From contig CANRLR010000009.1 of the NCBI GenBank assembly GCA_947631505.1, positions 31,241-95,240 of the forward strand: DNA of 64,000 bases, in the 5' to 3' direction. The notes beneath the pieces are model-generated. The model searched no databases, was not told where the DNA came from, and saw only the letters and a program-made list of their open reading frames with translations. The position numbers and the translations under genes were made by a program. Of this stretch, positions 35,220 through 43,385 are shown piece after piece; the stretch's first letter is position 1; each line of letters starts with the position of its first letter. This stretch comes from an uncultured Lachnospiraceae bacterium (GTDB lineage: Bacteria; Bacillota; Clostridia; Lachnospirales; Lachnospiraceae).

Positions 35220-36295
35220 TAAAAATCATCAACAGAGCCTAAAAATTCAAATGGATCCTCGTCCTGCTGTCCTTTCTTATTTTTCTGTTTTTTACTCATA
35301 TTCATACTCTGCAATAGAGAGTCAAGAGTTGGTGCCTCGGTATCCGTTTCTGGTATTGGCTCCAATACTTCTGTTTTTTGAGAGCGTACATGGCTCTTTA
35401 ATTCTGCGTCCAGTGGTTTTAATGGTTCTGCATCGATTGGCTCTATGACAAGTGCATCCTGAACTTGTTTTGGCTTAGCTTTTATGGGGGCTTGTATCAT
35501 ATCGTCCGCCCCTGTATGATCCTCTGGCACAAATGTTTCCAAATCTTCGGTTTCTTTGACTTTCTGTATGGATTGACTCAAATCAATAGTATCCGCAGTC
35601 AAAATAGAAATGGTCTCTTCTTCATCAACTGGAGGTTTTACCGCATCCATTTCCTTTTTAAGATCGGGAAGAACCATCGTTTTATCCAAATTGTCATTAC
35701 TTTCCTCTTTTTCCTCTTTTTCTTCTTCCTCTTCTTTCAATTCAGCATTAACAGAAACAGCAGGTTCCGGGGCTACTGCATTGATAGTGCTGTTATCTTC
35801 TAATGTTGGTGTAGATTCCCTTTGCAAAGAATCCAGTTCCGGTATATATACATCAAAGGATTCACTGGTCACTAACTCCAGCTGTGCCGTAGCCACTTGC
35901 TTCAATTGCATTTTATATTGGTTAAATTGCTGCATTAAAGTAAGACACTTATCTTTAATTTTATCATATTCATTTTCTGCATCCGATACAATTTTCGCTG
36001 CCTTCGTACTAGCATCCTTCTCAATCGCTTCTGCTTTCAAAATAGCAGCATCTTTCGTTTCCTTTGAAGTTTTTTCTGCTAAAACAAGGGCTTTTTGCAT
36101 CGTTGATTCAATCGAACGATAATATTGAATCCCATCACTTAATGTTTTGACCTGCTTTTGAAGTTCCTGATGCTCGTCATACATTGCTTTGTAATTTTCA
36201 AAGACAAGGTCTAAATACTCATCCATTTCTTCTTTATCATATTTTCTCTTTTTCGTAACTACTCTTTTGTTTTGCAAATCCAATGGCGATAACAT
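35219..36295 (-). CDS. divIVA: DivIVA-domain protein with acidic linker
   Basis: A 358-aa protein. The N terminus (LSPLDLQNKRVVTKKRKYDKEEMDEYLDLVFENY) is the DivIVA membrane-curvature domain; a coiled coil covers about residues 40-150; the rest is an acidic, low-complexity tail (about 160-340) ending in FEFLGSVDDF. DivIVA recruits partners to poles and septa. The tail is much longer than in B. subtilis DivIVA (164 aa). It sits downstream of sepF and ylmH as in the standard Gram-positive division cluster. Confidence 0.92.
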   Translation of the reverse strand: MLSPLDLQNKRVVTKKRKYDKEEMDEYLDLVFENYKAMYDEHQELQKQVKTLSDGIQYYRSIESTMQKALVLAEKTSKETKDAAILKAEAIEKDASTKAAKIVSDAENEYDKIKDKCLTLMQQFNQYKMQLKQVATAQLELVTSESFDVYIPELDSLQRESTPTLEDNSTINAVAPEPAVSVNAELKEEEEEKEEKEESNDNLDKTMVLPDLKKEMDAVKPPVDEEETISILTADTIDLSQSIQKVKETEDLETFVPEDHTGADDMIQAPIKAKPKQVQDALVIEPIDAEPLKPLDAELKSHVRSQKTEVLEPIPETDTEAPTLDSLLQSMNMSKKQKNKKGQQDEDPFEFLGSVDDF

Positions 36296-36310
36296 TGAGA
36301 TTCCTCCCTC

Positions 36311-37072
36311 TTAAATGTATTTATATATTATAATTTTTTGTTTTCCTTTTCGTGTATAAGAATCAATGGGAATTTGTAAACGGTATTTGCCATATCCCCG
36401 AATGGTAATAATCGCTTCATCATGACAGAAAAAACTGACGGAACTCTGAACTTCGTGTTCTGCCACAACAAGTCCCTGTCGGATTAATTCCGCTGCTTTT
36501 CCTCTTGACCTGCCAGTTATGGCAGATACAATATTGTCAAGCCGGCATGAAGCTACACTGCGGTGTATTTCTTCCCATTGCTGTGGAGGAATATTCTCGG
36601 TAGAAGAAAGCAATTCACAGTGCACGGGGGTATGCTTTACCATTTTAAAATGTTCTACAATAAAAGGAGCGAACTCCTCTTTGCAGAATACAAAGGCTGT
36701 CTCATTACAGATACGGATATCTCCGACTTTAGACCGCTCGATTCCTAAGTTTAATATCGCTCCTAAATAATCTCTATGGGTCAATAACTGAGCATAATGG
36801 CTGTTCTGTATATCGACACGAATACAACAAACCGGAAAATCCAGCGTCTGCCAATCTTTCGGAAAAAATCCGCATATTCTGTGGTCACAATCTTCATGAC
36901 CACCAAAAAATTCTAAATTCACAGGAGGAAATTGTTTTCTGATCTGATTTATAATAGTATATTCCCGTGTTGTTAAAAAATCAGAATAAATTGGATATTG
37001 TCCGCTATAAGCCCGCTCTGCCAATTCTCCCATATGTCTGGCAAAAAACTGCTCTTTTTTATCTTCCATCAT
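36311..37072 (-). CDS. ylmH: YlmH family RNA-binding S4-domain protein
   Basis: A 253-aa protein of the YlmH family: N-terminal half with YPIYSDFLTTREYTII and FFGGHEDCDHRICGFFP, C-terminal S4 domain (SCRLDNIVSAITGRSRGKAAELI). YlmH binds 50S-peptidyl-tRNA and acts in ribosome rescue in B. subtilis. The start overlaps the sepF stop. Two adjacent ATG codons are possible. Confidence 0.93.
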   Translation of the reverse strand: MMEDKKEQFFARHMGELAERAYSGQYPIYSDFLTTREYTIINQIRKQFPPVNLEFFGGHEDCDHRICGFFPKDWQTLDFPVCCIRVDIQNSHYAQLLTHRDYLGAILNLGIERSKVGDIRICNETAFVFCKEEFAPFIVEHFKMVKHTPVHCELLSSTENIPPQQWEEIHRSVASCRLDNIVSAITGRSRGKAAELIRQGLVVAEHEVQSSVSFFCHDEAIITIRGYGKYRLQIPIDSYTRKGKQKIIIYKYI

Positions 37073-37584
37073 TAAAACTCGCGATTGATAACAGGCATTG
37101 CAGCGGTGCTGCCATCAATAGAAAGAGAATCCCCGCTTATATCAACATTTTCCGGTGAGAAAATGAAAATATATTTGGATATTTGATGATATTTTCCGTT
37201 AATTGCATAAATGCATCCGGAAATAAAATCCATAATGCGTTGTGCATCATCCGGGTCAAACCCTTCCAAATTAACAATAACAGGACGGTTTGATAACAAC
37301 ATGTTACAAATTTCCTGTGAATCCTCAAATGAATGAGGCTTAATCACATTTACTTCCATTGTACTGCGATTCATAGATACCACCTTTGGTTTAGCACCGA
37401 GAAAACCGGAACGCTGTTTTGGTTCATCATCGAATGCTTCCTGTGTACGAGGACGTGCCTGTTGTTTTCTGTGAATTGGCATTTCTTCTGGTTCTTCCAT
37501 TATATCATTGTAAGAAGAATCCATATATTCATCATCCTCTTCCTCATCTAGTCTAAAAAAATTCAAAATGGAATTTAAACCCAT
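37072..37584 (-). CDS. sepF: Cell division protein SepF
   Basis: A 170-aa protein with an N-terminal membrane-targeting amphipathic helix (MGLNSILNFFRL), an acidic linker (15-75), and the SepF core (VNVIKPHSFEDSQEI, RPVIVNLEGFDPDDAQRIMDFISG). SepF bundles and anchors FtsZ. Length and layout are normal. 18 bp after yggS. Confidence 0.96.
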   Translation of the reverse strand: MGLNSILNFFRLDEEEDDEYMDSSYNDIMEEPEEMPIHRKQQARPRTQEAFDDEPKQRSGFLGAKPKVVSMNRSTMEVNVIKPHSFEDSQEICNMLLSNRPVIVNLEGFDPDDAQRIMDFISGCIYAINGKYHQISKYIFIFSPENVDISGDSLSIDGSTAAMPVINREF

Positions 37585-37602
37585 AATATCCTTCGTTCCT
37601 TT

Positions 37603-38292
37603 CTACATGTAAATTCGGTTTCCAAATATACCAGTGCCTACTCTTACAAAAGTTGCACCTTCTTCAATAGCAACCTCATAATCACCAGTCATTCCCATGG
37701 AAAGCTCGTGCATATTAATATTATCAATGTTTTTAGCATTAATGTCAACAAGTAATTTTCGTAAATTGCGAAAATGCAGGCGATTATCTTCTGGATTTTC
37801 TACGAAAGGGGCAATTGTCATAAGACCTTTCACACGGATATTCGGAAAAACCGCTATTTTACGAATTACCTCCTCGGTTTCTTCCGGCATCAGACCAAAT
37901 TTTGATTCCTCTTTGGCAATATTTACCTCAATTAATATATTCGCAATTTCTCCCTGCTTTTCATAATCATTTTGTATCTGTTCTGCTAACCGAATGGAAT
38001 CTACCGAATGGATTCGCTCTACCTTTCCCACTAATTGTTTTACTTTATTCCTCTGTAAATGACCAATCATATGCCATTTTAAGTTTTTCGGAAGTATTTC
38101 CTGCTTTTTGACTAATTCCTGAACTTTATTTTCGCCAAATATAGTAATTTCTGAATTCATTGCTTCTTGAATCATTTCTACCGGTTTTGTTTTGCTGACT
38201 GCAATAAGTGTAACTTCCCTGCGTTCTCTATTTGCCCTTGCACAGGCATTTGCAATTTTATCTTCTACTATTTTTAGATTTTCTGTTACCAT
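37603..38292 (-). CDS. yggS: YggS/PROSC family PLP-homeostasis protein
   Basis: A 229-aa TIM-barrel protein binding pyridoxal phosphate through the Lys in IAVSKTKP. Other motifs are FGENKVQELVKK, WHMIGHLQRNKVK and LSMGMTGDYEVAI. It buffers PLP and affects amino acid balance. The start at 38292 follows agagg with 8-bp spacing; an upstream ATG at 38325 overlaps the previous gene and was not used. Standard neighbour of sepF. Confidence 0.94.
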   Translation of the reverse strand: MVTENLKIVEDKIANACARANRERREVTLIAVSKTKPVEMIQEAMNSEITIFGENKVQELVKKQEILPKNLKWHMIGHLQRNKVKQLVGKVERIHSVDSIRLAEQIQNDYEKQGEIANILIEVNIAKEESKFGLMPEETEEVIRKIAVFPNIRVKGLMTIAPFVENPEDNRLHFRNLRKLLVDINAKNIDNINMHELSMGMTGDYEVAIEEGATFVRVGTGIFGNRIYM

Positions 38293-38308
38293 AATAGATT
38301 CCTCTCCT

Positions 38309-39685
38309 TTAATCAATAAAATCATCGTCTTGTAGATTTTTAGGGTCTACTACAATATGGTCATAAGCGGCAAGACCGCCGTATGTGCTATCCGCAACAA
38401 TGGTGTATTCTTTGTTCTGATATTGAATATCAATAGGACGAAATTCGCAATATCCCGCATTCACACAATATACACCGTATAGTTTTTCTTTGGAACTGAC
38501 AATATAATCATCACCTGTTTCCATATTCAGAACGATATCTCCGCCCGAAACTACAGAATCACGAACATAATATTTTCCATCGAGATATTCACTGTCTCCA
38601 AGAGAAGTAAATTGCTTTGTCGCTTTACCATTCTTATCTATAATTCGTTTTATCACACCATTTCCTTCATCACCTTTCGTTATAACATTAGCAGGAAGAA
38701 CATAATAATCCTTTTCTAAGATGGAACTGTTTGGAATCTTTAATCCGGCTGCTGTCTTTAAAGTAAATTCAATCTTTAAGAACCGATCATTAATGTAATG
38801 TTCCATATAACGGGATGTACTTAATCTGGCAAAATGAAAACCGTCTTTATCATACAGGGTAACAGCTGCATTAAAAGAAATATCATCCTTTTCAACCGTT
38901 ACTTTTACAAAATCAAGTTCTTTTAACTGATTATAGTAATCATCATTCAATTTGACAATAATCGACCAGTCATTGTTAGTAACTAATTTATATACCGGGC
39001 TTCCGGCCTGTGTCATCTCTTTTCCCTGTATCTGCTTCCGGGTTGCTTTTCCATATTCATCCAATAATTCTGCCGTAAGATCATCCTGTGTAATTCCTTC
39101 ATAGCCATCAACCGAATAAGAGATTACTCCGCTTTTTTGTGCTGTTACTTTGGTAAAATCTTTATTTTTCCCGGAACTTTTCAAGGCCTTATTCAAATCG
39201 TTGTAAAGAGTTCCTCTGCTCTGTTCTAATAAAACATTATTTACATCATATTTAAAATCAGAAACCTGACTATATTTTGCTAAAGATAAGTTATTTTGAA
39301 AAGAAGAAATAACTTCACGCATACTGGCAATCGTATCTGTCGTTGTATTTGTTTTTTGTAACTGCTCCAGCATATTGCTCACTTCACCATCGGAATCTAT
39401 CGTATAGACTACATCACCTTTTCCCACTCTCGTTCCTTCTGCATTATAATAATTAATATATCCGGCATCGGATGTTTTCACAACTTCCTCTGAACGCAAA
39501 ATAAATCCATAAATAGGTGAATCATCCGAAATTTCAGATGTATTGACCTCATATATGGATATATGCTCTTTGGTAAAATATCCGACTCCCAATATAATGA
39601 CATAGACAACAATGAGAAGAAAAATAAATAGTGCAATATTGGGTTGAAACTTTTTTTTCATTGGCTGTATTTTTCCTGTTGCCAC
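38309..39685 (-). CDS. HlyD-like single-pass membrane protein of the division cluster
   Basis: A 458-aa protein with one N-terminal membrane helix (about residues 18-38), then a beta-rich part with a split biotinyl/lipoyl-like region (DAGYINYYNAEGTRVGKGDVVY and a later SGVISYSVDGYE), a helical hairpin between them (about 105-165), and further strands. This is the layout of HlyD membrane-fusion proteins, but no ABC or RND partner is adjacent. It heads the yggS-sepF-ylmH-divIVA group, suggesting an envelope or division role. The start is probably GTG at 39685, 8 bp from aggaag; ATG at residue 9 is an alternative. Confidence 0.7.
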   Translation of the reverse strand: MATGKIQPMKKKFQPNIALFIFLLIVVYVIILGVGYFTKEHISIYEVNTSEISDDSPIYGFILRSEEVVKTSDAGYINYYNAEGTRVGKGDVVYTIDSDGEVSNMLEQLQKTNTTTDTIASMREVISSFQNNLSLAKYSQVSDFKYDVNNVLLEQSRGTLYNDLNKALKSSGKNKDFTKVTAQKSGVISYSVDGYEGITQDDLTAELLDEYGKATRKQIQGKEMTQAGSPVYKLVTNNDWSIIVKLNDDYYNQLKELDFVKVTVEKDDISFNAAVTLYDKDGFHFARLSTSRYMEHYINDRFLKIEFTLKTAAGLKIPNSSILEKDYYVLPANVITKGDEGNGVIKRIIDKNGKATKQFTSLGDSEYLDGKYYVRDSVVSGGDIVLNMETGDDYIVSSKEKLYGVYCVNAGYCEFRPIDIQYQNKEYTIVADSTYGGLAAYDHIVVDPKNLQDDDFID

Positions 39686-39768
39686 TGCCCCTACTTCCTT
39701 TCTTTTTTATATTTAATGTATAGTTTTTTTCATAATTGCCACACTAATAGAAAAAGGAGGCTGCTATT

Positions 39769-39966
39769 ATGAAAGCTTTAGATTATACCGTTTTGGTTCT
39801 TGTTATTATTGGAGCAATTAACTGGGGACTAATTGGATTTTTCGGACTGGACTTAGTTGCATTTTTCTGTGGTTCTATGTCTGTGATATCCCGAATTATT
39901 TATGCTGTCATTGGTATCTGCGGTTTGTACGCAATCAGCTATTGTGGACGTATTGGGAACAATTAG
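39769..39966 (+). CDS. DUF378 small membrane protein
   Basis: A 65-aa protein with two membrane helices; ALDYTVLVLVIIGAINWGLIGFFGLDLV is typical of DUF378 (the INWG motif). Function unknown. A good ribosome site (aaggagg) is 9 bp upstream. It is a single plus-strand gene wedged between two long minus-strand groups. Confidence 0.88.
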   Translation: MKALDYTVLVLVIIGAINWGLIGFFGLDLVAFFCGSMSVISRIIYAVIGICGLYAISYCGRIGNN

Positions 39967-39978
39967 ATGGTACCATAC

Positions 39979-39999
39979 AAGAACGGCAGTGCCGTTCTT
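39979..39999. terminator. Convergent hairpin between DUF378 and mgsA
   Basis: Perfect 9-bp arms aagaacggc/gccgttctt with a 3-nt loop. Neither side has a full T run, so it is a weak bidirectional terminator at best; it touches the mgsA stop codon. Confidence 0.6.
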
Positions 40000-40397
40000 T
40001 ACATACGTACTAACTCACGCCAGTCTAAATCTCCCCGTTCCAGTGCTTTAATTAATAGTTCTGCCGTTGCAAGGTTCGTTGCAAGAGGAATATTATGAAC
40101 GTCACATAGTCGAAAAACGGTATTGACATCTGGTTCATGAATTTTTGGTGTCAAGGGATCCCGCAAAAAAATCACTAAATCTAATTCATTGTTTTCAATT
40201 TGAGCTCCTAACTGCTTTTCTCCGCCAAGATGCCCCGCTAAATATTTATGAATCGTAAGATTTGTCACTTCTTCTACCAGTCTTCCGGTCGTGCCGGTGG
40301 CATAGATTGTATGCTTACTCAATATACCCCGGTATGCAATACAAAAATTCTGCATCAAAATCTTTTTAGAATCATGTGCAATTAACCCAATATTCAT
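39999..40397 (-). CDS. mgsA: Methylglyoxal synthase
   Basis: A 132-aa enzyme converting dihydroxyacetone phosphate to methylglyoxal, a bypass of lower glycolysis under sugar-phosphate stress. Motifs IGLIAHDSKK, ATGTTGRL, GHLGGEKQLGA and FLRDPLTP hold the phosphate-binding and catalytic residues. It is the last gene of the long envelope string (after rodA), 17 bp away. Confidence 0.96.
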   Translation of the reverse strand: MNIGLIAHDSKKILMQNFCIAYRGILSKHTIYATGTTGRLVEEVTNLTIHKYLAGHLGGEKQLGAQIENNELDLVIFLRDPLTPKIHEPDVNTVFRLCDVHNIPLATNLATAELLIKALERGDLDWRELVRM

Positions 40398-40414
40398 GAT
40401 AGTTCTCCTTTCAA

Positions 40415-41584
40415 TCAGTGTATCTCAAAGTTGCTGTTATTACTGCCCCGATTTGGCTGAATACCGATATTCAATAAAATGCCAACGGACATCATATTAC
40501 TTAAAAGAGAAGTTAATCCATTACTTAAAAATGGTAGAGGCAGACCTGTATTCGGCAATAATCTTGTCGCTACGCCTACGTTAAAAAATACCTGAAAACA
40601 AAACATAGAGCCAATACCAATCGCAATCATCATTCCCATATAATCTCTCGCCTGCTTTGCTAACATAAAACTTTTTAAAATAACAACCGATAATAAAACT
40701 AGTATAATAAGACACCCAATAAATCCAAATTCTTCACTGATCGGCGTCCAAATAAAATCACTTTCGATGACATCTACTTTGGAATAATTTCTAGTTGCCG
40801 TATTTCCATCTAAAAGCTTCCCATATAATCGACCGGAAGCAATGGATAAAATCGAGTTATTCTGCTGATACATGACATCCAGAGCAGCTTCCTCCGGGCG
40901 CAGCCAGCCAATAATTCGCTTTAACTGATAACCGTGAAGCAATTTTTGATTTGGCTGCAGAATATACCAAAAGACAAATCCAATAACCGGAACAATAACC
41001 GCTGCTACCGGTCCCAGTACACGGTGTCCCATGCCAGAAGTTGCTAACATCATAGCGAGAATTACCAGTATAACAACGCTTGAGGACAAGTCCGACTGAA
41101 TCAAGATGAAAAAAGTCGGTACAAGGGCAATAGCAGATGCCAGAAAAAAGCATTTAAAATTTTTTAAATTGTCCCGATTTTTCGCAAAAAATACTGCTAA
41201 TGCCAAAATTACAGCAAGTTTACATACTTCGGATGGCTGAAATTCAATTATTTTGAAATCCAGCCAGCGATAAGAGCCGGTTGACTGATCATCTCCTAAT
41301 GGAGAAAATTTCGTTGCCGCCGCCATTAGCGTTGTTACAATATAAATAATTGGAATATACAGGCACAGGTCATGATAATCAATTATCGAAAATATAAAAA
41401 TAATAAACAGACCTGCAAATACACCAATTAATTGTCTTTTAAAAGAAAAGGCATCTCCTTGTATAACGGATAAAATATATCCGCTGATCAATGTGAGAAT
41501 AAGCACTGTTATTACAAGAAACAGGTCATACCTTTTCCAATTATATCGTTTTAATTCCAGCCAATGTTGTAATCTTTCCCGCAT
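40415..41584 (-). CDS. rodA: RodA peptidoglycan glycosyltransferase (SEDS)
   Basis: A 389-aa polytopic SEDS protein with about 10 helices, polymerising lipid II during elongation together with PBP2. Motifs: SYRWLDFKIIEFQPSE, the catalytic-region WTPISEEFGFIG, and LPFLSNGLTSLLSN. RodA rather than FtsW or SpoVE is chosen because it shares the string with PBP2 and mreBCD. Confidence 0.92.
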   Translation of the reverse strand: MRERLQHWLELKRYNWKRYDLFLVITVLILTLISGYILSVIQGDAFSFKRQLIGVFAGLFIIFIFSIIDYHDLCLYIPIIYIVTTLMAAATKFSPLGDDQSTGSYRWLDFKIIEFQPSEVCKLAVILALAVFFAKNRDNLKNFKCFFLASAIALVPTFFILIQSDLSSSVVILVILAMMLATSGMGHRVLGPVAAVIVPVIGFVFWYILQPNQKLLHGYQLKRIIGWLRPEEAALDVMYQQNNSILSIASGRLYGKLLDGNTATRNYSKVDVIESDFIWTPISEEFGFIGCLIILVLLSVVILKSFMLAKQARDYMGMMIAIGIGSMFCFQVFFNVGVATRLLPNTGLPLPFLSNGLTSLLSNMMSVGILLNIGIQPNRGSNNSNFEIH

Positions 41585-41617
41585 GATAAATCCCGCCTTG
41601 ATCCTTATGTTTGGTTC

Positions 41618-41899
41618 TTACTTTCCTGAGTGTTTCATATCCTTAATCGGAATATTGGCAAAAAGAGCTGGTACCATACCATTACTTCCCTCCGACTCTG
41701 TCTGCTCAATTTTTATATCTAATCCTTCCAAATCAATTTCCACATATTTTGATAATACATGAATAATATCATTTTTTATCTGCTCCATTACTTCCGGTGA
41801 ACAGTTGGCACGGTCTGATACAAGCACCATTTTCAACCGGTCTTTTGCAACATTACTGGAGGATTTTTTCTTAAAAAAATCTGCAAATCCCATATCCAT
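41618..41899 (-). CDS. minE: Cell division topological specificity factor MinE
   Basis: A 93-aa protein: N-terminal membrane-binding segment (FADFFKKK), MinD-activating region (AKDRLKMVLVSDRANCSPEVMEQIKNDI trimmed by position 20-45) and the dimerisation beta domain. It stimulates MinD ATPase and drives oscillation. Two in-frame ATGs are possible (residues 1 and 3). Confidence 0.94.
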   Translation of the reverse strand: MDMGFADFFKKKSSSNVAKDRLKMVLVSDRANCSPEVMEQIKNDIIHVLSKYVEIDLEGLDIKIEQTESEGSNGMVPALFANIPIKDMKHSGK

Positions 41900-41907
41900 T
41901 CATCTCC

Positions 41908-42696
41908 TTAGTTTTTGAATTTATTTTTTAGTTTTGAAAAGAAACCATTCTTTTGTAATAAATCCAAAAACGGTACTTCTTCTCCCATAATACGGTGGCA
42001 AATATTTTCGTATGCTTGTCCTGCCATTGTTTTACTTCCAACCAAAGGTTCTCCTTGATTTGTGGATACAACAATATTTTCGTCGTCCGGTACAACGCCG
42101 AGCAAGTCAATAGCCAAAATTTCTACAACATCCTCACTTGACATCATATCACCGCGTTTTACCATATCACCGCGGAGACGGTTCACAATGAGTTCTGTTT
42201 TACCAATTTCATATGCTTCTAAAAGACCAATGATACGGTCGGCATCACGGACAGCAGAAACTTCCGGCGTTGTAACCACAATAGCACGGTCGGCACCCGC
42301 AATGGCGTTTTTAAATCCCTGCTCGATACCCGCTGGGCAATCTAACAGTATGTAGTCAAATTCTTCCTTCAATTCAGATGTTAATTTTGCCATTTGTTCT
42401 GGATTTACCGCAGTCTTATCTCTTGTCTGGGCAGATGGCAGAAGATAAAGATTCGGATATCGTTTATCCTTTATTAAAGCCTGTTTGATCCGGCAGTTTC
42501 CCTCAATGACATCGACCAAATTGTATACAATACGGTTTTCCAGTCCCATAACAACATCCAAATTACGAAGTCCGATATCCGTATCAATCAGAACTACTTT
42601 TTTCCCTTCTTTTGCAAGTCCGGTTCCTACATTTGCTGTGGTAGTTGTTTTACCGACACCACCTTTACCAGATGTTATTACAATTACTTCACTCAT
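41908..42696 (-). CDS. minD: Septum site-determining ATPase MinD
   Basis: A 262-aa ParA/MinD ATPase with deviant Walker A SGKGGVGKTTT, switch DTDIGLRNLD and DCPAGIEQGFKNAI, and a C-terminal amphipathic membrane helix (FFSKLKNKFKN). It recruits MinC and MinE to the membrane. Start overlaps the minC stop by 4 bp. Confidence 0.97.
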   Translation of the reverse strand: MSEVIVITSGKGGVGKTTTTANVGTGLAKEGKKVVLIDTDIGLRNLDVVMGLENRIVYNLVDVIEGNCRIKQALIKDKRYPNLYLLPSAQTRDKTAVNPEQMAKLTSELKEEFDYILLDCPAGIEQGFKNAIAGADRAIVVTTPEVSAVRDADRIIGLLEAYEIGKTELIVNRLRGDMVKRGDMMSSEDVVEILAIDLLGVVPDDENIVVSTNQGEPLVGSKTMAGQAYENICHRIMGEEVPFLDLLQKNGFFSKLKNKFKN

Positions 42697-43370
42697 TTTT
42701 CATTCCTCCATTTTATATCTGCCAAGGTCTTCCTTGACAATGTATCTATATAAATATTCCCGTCTTCCAAATAAGCAATCTGCGGTTCATTTGGTATTTC
42801 CGCCTTCTCATCGGAAGATCTGGCAATCACATCTCCAATCCGAATCTGTACCGGATTCATTTTTAAAGCTACAACAAAGGCATCCTCTTTGCCAGATGCT
42901 CCGGCATATACATTACCATTCAAAGCTCCAAGGATTACTACATTACCAGTGGATACCACCTGTGCTCCGGCATTGACATCACCTAATATTACAATACTGG
43001 TCTCAAATTCCATTACTTGTCCGGACCGTAAATTGCCTTTAAAAAAATGTCCGGTATTCGAATTCAGTTGCTTTAATTTTTCGTTCAAGGATTGGGTAAA
43101 GTATGCTTCCCGTTCCCTGTCATTATCCACAACACAAACAACCTCTAACTTAGAATGTTCCGAAATGCATTGTAAAAGTATTGCTTCCTCTTCTTCTGTC
43201 AGCTCTCTTCCCTCAAAAGAAAGGGCAACCTGAGCATCTCCTAAAAAATTTGAACTGGACTCAAATTTGTCTTCCACTGCCTTTAACAAATCATCAAAAA
43301 CGAGTTCATCATCCAATACAAGTCGTATTCCGGATTTATTTCCTTTTATAACTACTGGTGCTTTTTTCAT
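42693..43370 (-). CDS. minC: Septum site-determining protein MinC
   Basis: A 225-aa inhibitor of FtsZ assembly: N-terminal domain about 1-100, then the right-handed beta-helix C-terminal domain with FKGNLRSGQVMEFETSIVILGDVNAGA and GNVVILGALNGNVYAGA. Normal length. Follows PBP2 by 15 bp. Confidence 0.95.
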   Translation of the reverse strand: MKKAPVVIKGNKSGIRLVLDDELVFDDLLKAVEDKFESSSNFLGDAQVALSFEGRELTEEEEAILLQCISEHSKLEVVCVVDNDREREAYFTQSLNEKLKQLNSNTGHFFKGNLRSGQVMEFETSIVILGDVNAGAQVVSTGNVVILGALNGNVYAGASGKEDAFVVALKMNPVQIRIGDVIARSSDEKAEIPNEPQIAYLEDGNIYIDTLSRKTLADIKWRNEK

Positions 43371-43385
43371 ATCTTCTCTCCCCTT

